A stretch of DNA of 64,000 bases, taken from positions 26,807 to 90,806 of the forward strand of contig PHAN01000002.1 in the NCBI GenBank assembly GCA_002841695.1, in the 5' to 3' direction. How positions within the stretch are numbered: the first letter of the stretch is position 1; the number at the start of each line of letters is the position of its first letter. Of this stretch, positions 8,375-17,380 are shown one piece after another. The position numbers were made by a program, and so were the translations under genes. Below the pieces are notes generated by a model. That model saw nothing but the letters and a program-made list of their open reading frames with translations. It searched no databases and had not been told where the DNA came from. The DNA comes from Elusimicrobia bacterium HGW-Elusimicrobia-1. Its GTDB lineage: Bacteria; Elusimicrobiota; Endomicrobiia; PHAN01.

Positions 8375-9760
8375 ATGCCCGCCAATAACTTTATAAAAGC
8401 CGTATCCGCCGCGATTGCTCTTGTCCTCATTTTGGTTTTCGGACGGCTCATTTCGGGCGGGGAAATGTTTTTTGTGACGGGACTGGTTCTGGCTCTTGCG
8501 GCGGGCGCCGTCACTTTTTTGAATCCGGAGCACGGTCTTATCCTGCTGGTTTTTTCGATGATGCTTTCTCCCGAAATCGAGCTCGCCCAGATACCCGGAC
8601 GTTCCATAACCGTACGCATAGACGATTTTCTGCTGATAGCCGTTTTTATATCTTACGTCACCTACCACGCGGTCAACCCGCACGCAAGAAAGTTTGTCCG
8701 CACTCCCATCGACAGGCCTCTTATCGCCATGATAATCGTATATTTTCTCTCGACGGCCATAGGCAACATAGAGGGCCGGCTCAAGCCGCTCGCTTCGATG
8801 TTCTTCGTTTTTAAATATGTGCAGTATTTTATTTTATTTTGGATCGCTTCAAACTTGATAACTTCCCGCGAAACCCTGAAGCGCGTGATAATTGCCGGAG
8901 TCGTGACGGCGATTATCGTTTGCATTTACGCGTATTCTCTTTTCCCGACCGTCGAGAGAGTTTATTCGCCGTTTGATCACGAGGCGACGGGGAGAACCGG
9001 AGAGTCGGCCACTCTCGGAGGGTATCTTATTATCATAATGTCGCTGGCGTTGGCGTTTTTCGCTAATTCCGAGGCGATGCCTGTCAGGTTGCTGTCGCTG
9101 GGGCTTTTTCTTTTCGCTCTGCCTCCTTTCGTAAGGACACTTTCCCGCGCGTCGTATTATGCCATTGCCGTCGCGCTCCCGTCGCTTGTGATATTTTCTC
9201 CGAAAAGGAAGTTGACTCTTATTCTGGGGATGCTTGCATTCCTTGTCGGCGCGCCCGTGCTGGCGCCCGGCCTTACCGGAGACGCGGTAAAACGTTTACA
9301 GGAAACTTTTACGGGTCCCCGAACCGAGTTCGGGATGGATTTGGAACTCTCGGCCGCGGCTCGCCTCGACAGTTGGAAGAGGATTTTCTCGCAATGGCTG
9401 CCGACACGTCCGCTTTTGGGATACGGCGCCACGGGCGTGGGACTGGTGGATACTCAGTATCCGAGAATTTTGGGGGAATTCGGACTTATCGGATTCGGTA
9501 TTTTCGCGTGGCTCATGGCTTCAATTTTTATGGAGGTAAAGCGGGCGATTAAAAATGCCGACGATATTCTGGTCCGCTCGGTCGCGGCGGGTTTTCTGGC
9601 GGCCTTTGCGGGACTGCTGGTGCAGGGTATCGGAGTGAATACTTTCATAATCGTAAGAATTATGACGCCGTTTTGGTTCCTGCTGGGAGCCATAGTGGCC
9701 GCGCGGTGGCGCCGCGAATCCGGCGCGGACGGCCCGACGGAAAAAGCGGAGGCAAGTTGA
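8375..9760 (+). CDS. O-antigen ligase/polymerase-like membrane protein (Wzy/WaaL family)
   Basis: This 461-aa protein has about ten to twelve hydrophobic segments and a large periplasmic loop (about 290-345) containing AARLDSWKRIFSQWLPTRPL and GYGATGVGLVDTQY. This matches the Wzy_C layout, where the loop carries arginine and histidine residues used in glycan transfer. It should polymerise or ligate lipid-linked repeat units in the inner membrane. The following flippase gene overlaps its stop by TTGA. The A-G-G-A ahead of the ATG supports the start. Whether it polymerises (Wzy) or ligates (WaaL) cannot be told from the sequence alone. Confidence 0.85.
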   Translation: MPANNFIKAVSAAIALVLILVFGRLISGGEMFFVTGLVLALAAGAVTFLNPEHGLILLVFSMMLSPEIELAQIPGRSITVRIDDFLLIAVFISYVTYHAVNPHARKFVRTPIDRPLIAMIIVYFLSTAIGNIEGRLKPLASMFFVFKYVQYFILFWIASNLITSRETLKRVIIAGVVTAIIVCIYAYSLFPTVERVYSPFDHEATGRTGESATLGGYLIIIMSLALAFFANSEAMPVRLLSLGLFLFALPPFVRTLSRASYYAIAVALPSLVIFSPKRKLTLILGMLAFLVGAPVLAPGLTGDAVKRLQETFTGPRTEFGMDLELSAAARLDSWKRIFSQWLPTRPLLGYGATGVGLVDTQYPRILGEFGLIGFGIFAWLMASIFMEVKRAIKNADDILVRSVAAGFLAAFAGLLVQGIGVNTFIIVRIMTPFWFLLGAIVAARWRRESGADGPTEKAEAS

Positions 9761-11289
9761 GCGGACATAGCGCGCAGAAGATGATAGGCAATACCATCTG
9801 GAACTTCGTCGGTTACGGCTGGATGTTGGTAATATCTTTTTTTGCGATGCCGTACATCGTGCGCGAATTGAAAGCCGAACTCTACGGGGTTTACGCGCTG
9901 GTGGGCGTTGTGGTGGGATATTTTGCCTTTCTGCAGCTGGGAATCGGCAGCGCGTCGGTAAAATATATTTCGGAGCACCTTGCAAAAAAGGATGAAGCCG
10001 GAGCGCGCGCCGTTTTTTGGTCGTGCGTGTACGTGTATTTTTTCATGGGGACGCTTGCCGCGGCGATGATATGGTTTTTGTCGCCCGCCATAGTGTCCCG
10101 TGTTTTAAAGATGCCGGAAACTCTGGCGCCTGCGGCTACATTCGCTTTGCGCGCCGCGGGAGTGGGATTCGGCGTGTCCATGATAACGGTTGTGGTCAGC
10201 GGTGTTCTTAAAGCCGCGGGGAGATTCGGACCGCTCAATCGTATCGGCATGGTTTTGGGAACGCTTCAAACGCTTGGCGCGGTCGTTTTACTGAAACTCG
10301 GGTTTTCTCTTAAAGAGATAGTTGTTGCCAACGTGGCTACGCAATTTCTCGGAGCGGGTCTCTACTGGAGATATGCCGCGCTGGCCGTGCCCGCGTTGAG
10401 TGTCCCGTCGCGATGGGACACGGCTGTTTTCGTGAAAATGTTGAAATACGGGGGGTTTATCACCGTTACGACGGTAATAGGGCCTTTTTTGTCGAACGCC
10501 GAAAAGCTGTTTCTTACGGCGCTGAGGTCGTCGGCGGCTCTGACATACTATTACGTGCCGTTTTCGGTGGTGAAATATTTAAGCGTTATCCCGTCTTCCC
10601 TTGCTTCCGTTTTATTTCCTGCGTACAGTTTCTACCAGTGCGCGGACAGCGGCGATGTCGTTAACAGGGAGCTTCATTTTAAAAGTACCGTCTATGTTTT
10701 TTTTATCAGTTGGTTCCCCGCGCTGTTTTTTATTTTTTTCGGGGAACGGTTTTTGGGACTTTGGATGGGCGAGGACTTTGCGGTTAAGTCGGCAGGGGTT
10801 CTTTCGATGCTTTCTCTTGCGGGCGTAATAAACGCCACCGCCTATCCTTCCATCACGGCCATTCAGGGTTACGGCAAACCCGCGATTCCCGCGCTTTTTC
10901 ATGCGGCGCAGGCGGTGGTGTACCTGCCCTTGGCGTATTTTTTTGTAGCCCGCTTCGGCGCCAGGGGCGCCGCCGCGGTATGGCTCGGTCGTGTCGCGGT
11001 GGACGCCATGCTTCTTCAGGCGGCTTCCTGCAGGTTGTTGGGCGTCGGCCTGGGCGAATGGTATCTGCGGATGGCCCGCAGAATCTTTTTGCCGTCGGCC
11101 GCGGTCGCTTCGGCTCTTGGCTTATTGAGGATAATGAATCCGCAGTTTTTAAGTGTTTCCGGCATCGGCGGGATTCTGTCGATATTCACTGCGTACGCGG
11201 TTATGGTCTGGTTCTTCGGTCTGGATTCAAACGACAAAAGAAGAGCCCGTTTTTTTATTTTGAATTTCAGGGGAGAACGCCTGTCATGA
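9757..11289 (+). CDS. Polysaccharide flippase (Wzx-like, MOP superfamily)
   Basis: This protein has 510 aa when started at TTG 9757. That codon overlaps the previous stop as TTGA and has GGAGG 4 nt upstream (9748-9752), so it is preferred over the ATG at 9781 and over longer upstream frames. Twelve to fourteen hydrophobic helices are visible. The N-terminal pattern (GNTIWNFVGYGWMLVISFFA, then LKAELYGVYALV) is typical of polysaccharide-biosynthesis MOP transporters. It would flip undecaprenyl-linked repeat units across the inner membrane. It sits between the Wzy-like gene and sugar-modifying genes, and its stop overlaps the next start by ATGA. Confidence 0.88.
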   Translation: MSGHSAQKMIGNTIWNFVGYGWMLVISFFAMPYIVRELKAELYGVYALVGVVVGYFAFLQLGIGSASVKYISEHLAKKDEAGARAVFWSCVYVYFFMGTLAAAMIWFLSPAIVSRVLKMPETLAPAATFALRAAGVGFGVSMITVVVSGVLKAAGRFGPLNRIGMVLGTLQTLGAVVLLKLGFSLKEIVVANVATQFLGAGLYWRYAALAVPALSVPSRWDTAVFVKMLKYGGFITVTTVIGPFLSNAEKLFLTALRSSAALTYYYVPFSVVKYLSVIPSSLASVLFPAYSFYQCADSGDVVNRELHFKSTVYVFFISWFPALFFIFFGERFLGLWMGEDFAVKSAGVLSMLSLAGVINATAYPSITAIQGYGKPAIPALFHAAQAVVYLPLAYFFVARFGARGAAAVWLGRVAVDAMLLQAASCRLLGVGLGEWYLRMARRIFLPSAAVASALGLLRIMNPQFLSVSGIGGILSIFTAYAVMVWFFGLDSNDKRRARFFILNFRGERLS

Positions 11290-12317
11290 GATTCAATGCC
11301 GTTCCCGTATGTCCGATTTGCGGAAGCGCGGGATCTGTGTTGTACGCCGGACTTCCCGACCGACTTTTCGGAGTTCAGGGACAATTCGGTTTCAAAAAGT
11401 GCCGCGCCTGCGGTCTTTTGTGGATTGACCCGCGTCCTGCGGAATCCGACCTTCCCAAGTGTTACACAGAATATTATACCCACCGCGCTGCGCCCGAACA
11501 CATCTCTGCGACCGCGGGATTCAGGCCGTTGGGGGGGCTTCGCGACGCTTTTCGGGAAGCCATACTCTGCGGACGTTACGGATATAAGCATTTGCATACG
11601 AATCACGGTATTTGTCGTCTCGGCCCCGCGCTGTCGTTTATTCCCTTGCTTGACCGACGCGCGAAATACGATCTCGCAGAACGCCTGCCTGTATTTATTC
11701 CGGGCGGGATTATAGTGGATGTCGGTTGCGGCAACGGCGTTTATCTCAATAAGATGAAATCCTTGGGATGGCGCGTATATGGCGTAGAACCGGATTCGGC
11801 CGCCTCGGAGCCGGCCATTCGGTCGGGCCTGGATGTTTTTCGCGGAGTGCTCAAAGACGCCCCCATAAAAAACGACTCATCCGATCAGGTTACAATGATT
11901 CACGTATTGGAGCATCTGCCGAACCCGCTCGAAGATTTATCCGAGTGCCTGCGGATACTTAAAAAGGGAGGCAGAATGGTAATATACACGCCCAATGCCG
12001 AAAGTTTGGCGCACGGACATTTCGGGCGGAATTTCTTTGCGCTCGACCCGCCGAGACATTTGAATATTTTTACGGCGCGGAGTATAAGAAAAATTTTGCG
12101 CGACGCCGGTTTCACGCGGATGTCGGTTCGCACTACGCCTTATTCGGCGCCCGGCATATATGACGCGAGCGCGGCCATCTCCTCGGACGGGAAAATAACC
12201 GATCTGGACGCGATTAAACGTCGACGGTGCCGACGGATATTCGGAGCCATCGAGTCGGCGATGTGCCGGTTCGGTCTGAACGTCGGCGAAGAAATAGAAG
12301 CGGTGGCATTCAAGTAA
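11286..12317 (+). CDS. Zinc-ribbon SAM-dependent methyltransferase
   Basis: This protein has 343 aa, with the ATG at 11286 overlapping the previous stop (ATGA). An N-terminal zinc-ribbon-like pair of CxxC motifs (CPICG, CRACG) precedes a class I methyltransferase fold. Motif I is IIVDVGCGNG (about 141) and a later motif is MIHVLEHLPNP. This arrangement is common in EPS and O-antigen clusters, where such enzymes are proposed to modify sugars or lipid-linked glycans. Two further zinc-ribbon methyltransferases occur downstream (16559 and 19666). The acceptor is unknown. Confidence 0.82.
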   Translation: MRFNAVPVCPICGSAGSVLYAGLPDRLFGVQGQFGFKKCRACGLLWIDPRPAESDLPKCYTEYYTHRAAPEHISATAGFRPLGGLRDAFREAILCGRYGYKHLHTNHGICRLGPALSFIPLLDRRAKYDLAERLPVFIPGGIIVDVGCGNGVYLNKMKSLGWRVYGVEPDSAASEPAIRSGLDVFRGVLKDAPIKNDSSDQVTMIHVLEHLPNPLEDLSECLRILKKGGRMVIYTPNAESLAHGHFGRNFFALDPPRHLNIFTARSIRKILRDAGFTRMSVRTTPYSAPGIYDASAAISSDGKITDLDAIKRRRCRRIFGAIESAMCRFGLNVGEEIEAVAFK

Positions 12318-12318
12318 T

Positions 12319-13296
12319 ATGGATATGAGAGTGTCGGCCATAGTGTTGAACTGGAACGGCGGAGATATGCTTGACTCGTGTCTGGGCTCTCTTCTGTCCA
12401 CGGATTATGCCGCGTTGCGGATTATACTGGTCGACAACGGCTCTACCGACGGGTCGGCCGACCGCGCGGCGGTGCGATATCCGGCTGTGGAAGTGGTCCG
12501 GAACCGGCGCAACATCGGATACCCCGCCGGTAACAACGTCGGTATAAAATATGCTTTGCGGCGTCATAATCCGGACTTTGTGGCGCTTTTAAACAACGAT
12601 ACGCGATTTGACGACCCCGGATGGCTTGCGAAAATGGTATCCGCGGCCGCGCAGCGCGACCGTACCGGCATAACCGGATGCCGTCTGGTTTTCCCCGACG
12701 GAAGACCGCAACACGCGGGTTCCATGGCGACGTCATCCGGATTTCGCGGTATATCGGAGGAAAACTTCGGCGGATCGCCGTCCGATCCTTACGAAGTGGA
12801 CGCCGTCATCGGAGCGGTGTTTATGATAAAGAGGGAAGTCATCGAAAGAATCGGATTGCTCGATGAAGGTTTTTATCCTTATCTCGGCGAAGATATGGAC
12901 TATTGCGCCCGCGCCCGACGGGCGGGATATAAGATAATCGTGGCGCCATCCGCCGAAGTTGTACACCTTGTAAGCAAGTCCATAGAAAAAAATAATTCCG
13001 TTTCGACGCTTGTCATCCATAAGAAAAACGAAATCAGGTATCGACTTCTTAATTCGTCCGCAAGCGAACTCGCCAGGTTTGCGGTTTTGGACGCGGCGCA
13101 CGCCGCTTCGGCGGTTTTTGAGAGGAAAGACAGAACCCGGCGGGCATTGCCTTTTAATTTTCGTGTAAGAAAAAACGGTTCGGCGCCCGCAAGAATATAC
13201 GCTATTCTGGCCGGTTACATTCTCAACGCGGCCGGAATATTCGGAATAATTGCGTTAAGAATCAGGCGTTCGCACATCCGGAGCGTCGCGGAATGA
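12319..13296 (+). CDS. Glycosyltransferase family 2 (rhamnosyltransferase-like)
   Basis: This 325-aa protein has a GT-A fold. The nucleotide-binding N-terminus is SAIVLNWNGG with VDNGSTDGS. The DxD-like site is LLNNDTRFDDP. The acceptor-side motif GEDMDYCARARRAG is the ED/DxCxR signature of the family. GAVFMIKREV also fits rhamnosyl- or galactofuranosyltransferase-type GT2 enzymes. It would add one sugar to the lipid-linked EPS unit on the cytoplasmic face. Its start follows the previous stop by 1 nt, and its end overlaps the next gene by ATGA. Donor and linkage cannot be read. Confidence 0.88.
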   Translation: MDMRVSAIVLNWNGGDMLDSCLGSLLSTDYAALRIILVDNGSTDGSADRAAVRYPAVEVVRNRRNIGYPAGNNVGIKYALRRHNPDFVALLNNDTRFDDPGWLAKMVSAAAQRDRTGITGCRLVFPDGRPQHAGSMATSSGFRGISEENFGGSPSDPYEVDAVIGAVFMIKREVIERIGLLDEGFYPYLGEDMDYCARARRAGYKIIVAPSAEVVHLVSKSIEKNNSVSTLVIHKKNEIRYRLLNSSASELARFAVLDAAHAASAVFERKDRTRRALPFNFRVRKNGSAPARIYAILAGYILNAAGIFGIIALRIRRSHIRSVAE

Positions 13297-14312
13297 AATC
13301 AATCCTTTTAGCGGGCTATCATAATCCGCGATACCCCACGATAACCGAATATGTCGAAAAAGCCGTGCGCGAATCGGGTTTCGGATTGACCTCTTTCGAC
13401 GACAGGAGTTACGGCGTTCCCGGTTTTTTGCGCTCGGCGTGGAAAAAAATCGACAACGCGGCGTTATCCGCGATGAACGAGAGGTTTTGCCGTCTGGCCG
13501 AGGCATCCCGTCCCGACTTGTGCATAGTCACGGGAGGGCATCGAATATCGCCCCGCTCGATAGAGCGCATCAAGTCGTACGGCATAAAAACGGTTCTCTG
13601 GACTATAGACGCGCCGTCCGCGGATTTTGAATATATCATTGCCGCCGCGAGAGTATACGACAAGGTTTTTTGCGGCGGTACCGAAGCCGTGAAAATCCTT
13701 GAGCGCGCCGGCGTAAAAAACCCCGCGTGGCTGCCGTTCGCCTGCTCGCCAGATGACCACAAACCCGCTCCGCTCGACGATAAAGAAAAAAAGACATTAT
13801 CCCGCGACGTTGTTTTTGTGGGAACCGTAAATCCGCTCATATATCCTTTCCGCTCAGCCGTTTTAGAGAGTATCGCCGACTACAATTTGGGAGTTTGGGG
13901 GCCGGGAGTCCGGCGGATTCCGTCTTCATACGCGCTGCGCTCCCGCATTGTCGCGGAGCATACCCCGCCGTCGGTATGGACAAAGATATACTCGGCGGCA
14001 AAAATAGTCCTGTGTATGCATTACGCCGACCCTGCGGGCGGTTTTCCGTGCCGGCAGGCGAGTCCTCGCGTTTATGAGGCGCTGGCCTGCGGAGCGTTTG
14101 TTCTCTGCGATGCGCAGCCGGATGCCGCGGCCTTATTTTCCGACGGCGAGCATCTCGTCTATTTTAAAAACCCCTACGACCTCCGCGTAAAACTGGATTA
14201 TTACCTTGCGCATCCCGACGACCGTTTGCGCATAGCGTCCGCAGGCCGGAAGCTCGCGCTGGCGGAGCATACCTATCTGCGGCGCCTGGAAACTATTTTG
14301 CGAACTTATTGA
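13293..14312 (+). CDS. CgeB-like glycosyltransferase
   Basis: This 339-aa protein has a GT-B-like layout. The N-terminal Rossmann half begins MKSILLAGYHNPRY. The central stretch VLWTIDAPSADFEY followed by YDKVFCGG resembles the spore-maturation CgeB family. The C-terminal half has the donor-site motif SPRVYEALACGAFVLCD. CgeB-type proteins are often found in EPS and glycan loci as glycosyltransferases. The ATGA overlap with the GT2 gene upstream puts it in the same operon. Donor and acceptor are unknown. Confidence 0.75.
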   Translation: MKSILLAGYHNPRYPTITEYVEKAVRESGFGLTSFDDRSYGVPGFLRSAWKKIDNAALSAMNERFCRLAEASRPDLCIVTGGHRISPRSIERIKSYGIKTVLWTIDAPSADFEYIIAAARVYDKVFCGGTEAVKILERAGVKNPAWLPFACSPDDHKPAPLDDKEKKTLSRDVVFVGTVNPLIYPFRSAVLESIADYNLGVWGPGVRRIPSSYALRSRIVAEHTPPSVWTKIYSAAKIVLCMHYADPAGGFPCRQASPRVYEALACGAFVLCDAQPDAAALFSDGEHLVYFKNPYDLRVKLDYYLAHPDDRLRIASAGRKLALAEHTYLRRLETILRTY

Positions 14313-14337
14313 GCTTCACCTGATTATGTGAACAGCC

Positions 14338-16569
14338 ATGAGAGACAAAAAATTGAGCATAGTGCACGTTGCCGAGGACCTTAAAACCGGAGGTATGGAA
14401 AAAGTCATCAAATCGCTGGCATTGGGATTCGCTGCAGCCGGACACGACGTATCGGTTCTTTGTTTAATGGCAGGCGGAGACATGGCGGACGAACTGCGCG
14501 GCGCCGGTATTGCCGTCGATATTCTGCCGGCCTCGTCGCCAAAAAATCCTTTGTTTATCAATAAAATCCGAAAGTATTTTATCGCGCGAAAGGCATCCGT
14601 AGTGCACGCGCACGGCTATCCGGCTTCGGTGCCGGCGCGTCTTGCCGCCATTGCCGCCCGCGTCCCTTCGATATTTTATCACGTTCATACGGCCGGCGGT
14701 CCGACGGGGCTGAGGCGGCGCGTTAAAGAAAGCATTCTGCTAAAGTTCACCGACGGGGTGATATGCTGTTCGCGCGCCGTCGCGGATTTCGCCGCTTCTT
14801 CGGGCGCGCCGAGTCGCAAGATACAAGTCGTATACAACGGCGTTTCGCGTTTCGGCGCGGCGGGACTTCGCGGCCCGGCCAGAAAAGAGTTTGGTTTCGA
14901 CGACGATGCGTTCGTTTTCGGAACCGTGTGCCGCCTGGAGCCGCTCAAGGGCGTGGACGTTATGATCGCCGCCGCCCGCCTCCTCGCCGCCGATCCGTCC
15001 GCCGAAAAAATACGCTGGCTGATAGTCGGCGACGGCTCCCGCGCCGATGAACTCAAAAATATGGCCGCCCGTTCGGGCATCGCCGACAGAGTGGTTTTCG
15101 CCGGATTCCGGAAAGATATTTCCGGCGCTCTGGCCGCTATGGATGCCGCCGCGCTGGCATCTCGTGAAAGGGAGGGCTTTTCGCTTTTTCTGGCGGAGGC
15201 GATGTCGGCCGGAAAACCTTTGATAGGAACCGCCGTGGGGGGAATACCGGAGGTAATTGTCGACGGCGTTAACGGTCTTGTCGTGCCGTCCGAAGCCCCT
15301 TCCGCGCTGGCGGCCGCTATGCTGCGCGTGGCCGGAGACGAGGCGTTCCGGCGCGCGTCGTCGGAAGCATCATTGCGGATTTACGCCGGACAATTTACGG
15401 AAGATCGCATGATATCATCCGTGGAAAGTTTATACCGCAGTCGTTTCGCCGCCGGCATTCTCTATATCCACACTTACTCCGGCCTCGTCGGTGGAGGAGA
15501 GATTAGTTTCCTGAATTTTCTGGATATCGCGGACCGGCGCAGGTTCAGATTCGCCTCGTTGCTGCCTCGGGCCGGAGAGTTATCCGGCAGGTTGGAGAAA
15601 TCGGCCGCCACGCGGGTTTTTTATTCACTCGAAGCGCCGACTTATTCGGCGGCAGGATTCCTGAGGGCGCCGTTTTATCAACTTGCGATTATGCGCGCGA
15701 TACTTTTGTCGCGTCCTGAAATTCTTTATTGCGATACGCCCCGCGCCGGTTTTTTTTGCGGGTTGGCCTCCCGACTGAGCGGTATACCTATGATATTCCA
15801 CGCCAGGACATCGGAGTCCGGCGGCCGGCTCGACAGAATACTCCACTTTTTTTCCCGACGCATTATATGCTCTTCATCCGCCGCCGCCGCAAGATTCAAA
15901 AGGTTTGACGGATTTGAAAGTACCGCCCCTAAAATACGCATAATCTACAACGGTGTAGACATCGACAAGTTCACCGACGCAAACGTTGAGTCGGCGGCGC
16001 GAACCAGAACCGCGTTAAATATCCCGTCCTCGGCGCCTTTGATGGGTTACTGCGGACAGTTGGTGGAGGGCAAGGGTGTCGATATTCTGCTGAAAGCGTT
16101 CTCCATTGTCAGAAATAAAATACCCTCGGCAGTTTTGGCTATAGCGGGTTCGGGCGCCGCCTCAAGCGACCTGCGCGCGCGGGCGGATAACATCGGCGGT
16201 GTCGTTTTCTGCGGTTTTTTGGATGACCCTCGCGGCTTCTACGCCGCCGTGGATGTCGTCGTCGTGCCGACTATGATGAAAGAGGGCTTTTCGCGTTCCG
16301 TCATAGAGGGGATGTCTTCCGGTAAAGCCGTGGTGGCTTCCGCTATCGGCGGCAATCCTGAGGCAATAACTCACGGCGAGACAGGACTGCTTGTTCCGCC
16401 CGGCGACGAAAATGCCCTTGCCGCCGCCCTGATTCGCCTTCTGGAAAATGATTCGGAACGTTTTATCCTGGGCAAGGCCGCCCGTTCGCGCGCCATCGCC
16501 GATTTTTCAATCTTGAAACATGCCGAAGAGATTATGAAAGTATACGCGGAGATACTCGATGAACAATGA
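14338..16569 (+). CDS. Tandem GT4 glycosyltransferase (two complete GT-B units in one protein)
   Basis: This protein has 743 aa, twice the usual GT4 length. The first unit (about 1-372) begins SIVHVAEDLKTGGMEKVI and has the donor-site ESREREGFSLFLAEAMSAGKP region. The second unit (about 375-743) begins ILYIHTYSGLVGGGEISFLN and carries MKEGFSRSVIEGMSSGKAV. Each half has its own YNGV core and an E-x7-E-like donor motif (the first near REREGFSLFLAE). The protein probably adds two successive sugars. The frame is continuous, with no sign of sequencing error at the junction near 15450. It overlaps the next methyltransferase gene by 11 nt. Confidence 0.88.
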   Translation: MRDKKLSIVHVAEDLKTGGMEKVIKSLALGFAAAGHDVSVLCLMAGGDMADELRGAGIAVDILPASSPKNPLFINKIRKYFIARKASVVHAHGYPASVPARLAAIAARVPSIFYHVHTAGGPTGLRRRVKESILLKFTDGVICCSRAVADFAASSGAPSRKIQVVYNGVSRFGAAGLRGPARKEFGFDDDAFVFGTVCRLEPLKGVDVMIAAARLLAADPSAEKIRWLIVGDGSRADELKNMAARSGIADRVVFAGFRKDISGALAAMDAAALASREREGFSLFLAEAMSAGKPLIGTAVGGIPEVIVDGVNGLVVPSEAPSALAAAMLRVAGDEAFRRASSEASLRIYAGQFTEDRMISSVESLYRSRFAAGILYIHTYSGLVGGGEISFLNFLDIADRRRFRFASLLPRAGELSGRLEKSAATRVFYSLEAPTYSAAGFLRAPFYQLAIMRAILLSRPEILYCDTPRAGFFCGLASRLSGIPMIFHARTSESGGRLDRILHFFSRRIICSSSAAAARFKRFDGFESTAPKIRIIYNGVDIDKFTDANVESAARTRTALNIPSSAPLMGYCGQLVEGKGVDILLKAFSIVRNKIPSAVLAIAGSGAASSDLRARADNIGGVVFCGFLDDPRGFYAAVDVVVVPTMMKEGFSRSVIEGMSSGKAVVASAIGGNPEAITHGETGLLVPPGDENALAAALIRLLENDSERFILGKAARSRAIADFSILKHAEEIMKVYAEILDEQ

Positions 16570-17380
16570 GCCGGTTCGCTGCGCTCTGTGCGGCGGCGTC
16601 GATTTCAGAGAGGTCGTTCCCGGCGGGCGGGGAGCCCGGGTGCTCAGATGCGGGGGATGCGGACTTGTAAGAACAATTTTTCCGACGGGCAAAGCGCCGT
16701 CCGCCGGACATTACGATAAGGATTATTACGCTCCATGGCTCGGAGAGCAGAGCGCTGCCCGCGAAAAAATATGGAACAGACGACTTAAGTCGATAGAGCG
16801 TTTCGTCCCCGCCGGTCGTATTTTCGATGTCGGCTGCGGCGACGGGATGTTCCTTGAAGTGGCGGCGAAGGCGGGTTGGGAAACCGAAGGGTCGGATATA
16901 TCGGAATGGGCGGCGCAATACGCGCGCGAAAACCGGCGCCTTCGCGTGCGGGCCGGAGAATTGCAAAATATGGATCTGCCGTCGGACTATTATGACGCGG
17001 TGACAATGTGGCACGTGCTTGAGCACGTCGCCTCACCTCTTGTTCTTCTTGAAAAAGTCCGCGGGATGCTTAAAACCGGCGGCCTTGCCGTAGCCGCCGT
17101 TCCGAACGCTTCGGCAATAATCTATCGCGCGGTTTACAGGATATTTAAATTCAGGAGTTCGCTTTCCGTGGTCGACAGGGAGCCGCATATTCATCATTTC
17201 GATCCATCGACTCTTCGAATGATATTCGACAAGGCCGGATTTCGCGTGACAGAAATAATTCCGGATGCGGGATACGCCGGAGCTCTCAGAAAGACGCTCG
17301 ATGCGTTTCCCGTGGCGCTGGCGGCGGTTTCCGGAATAAATATCTCCACGGCAATCGAAATCAGGGCGATAAAAAAATGA
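16559..17380 (+). CDS. Zinc-ribbon SAM-dependent methyltransferase
   Basis: This 273-aa protein starts at ATG 16559 inside the end of the tandem glycosyltransferase gene. Two CxxC knuckles (CALCG, CGGCG) open the protein. Class I motif I is IFDVGCGDGMF (about 86), and MWHVLEHVASP is the conserved post-motif. It belongs to the same family as the genes at 11286 and 19666 but is clearly diverged from both. Its likely role is methylation of an EPS sugar or a lipid-linked intermediate. It overlaps the GT9 gene downstream by ATGA, so it is part of the same operon. Confidence 0.82.
   Translation: MNNEPVRCALCGGVDFREVVPGGRGARVLRCGGCGLVRTIFPTGKAPSAGHYDKDYYAPWLGEQSAAREKIWNRRLKSIERFVPAGRIFDVGCGDGMFLEVAAKAGWETEGSDISEWAAQYARENRRLRVRAGELQNMDLPSDYYDAVTMWHVLEHVASPLVLLEKVRGMLKTGGLAVAAVPNASAIIYRAVYRIFKFRSSLSVVDREPHIHHFDPSTLRMIFDKAGFRVTEIIPDAGYAGALRKTLDAFPVALAAVSGINISTAIEIRAIKK

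Noticed and set aside
10980..11285. Upstream extension of the first zinc-ribbon methyltransferase
   Set aside because: It overlaps the flippase gene; the ATGA start at 11286 directly precedes the CxxC zinc ribbon.
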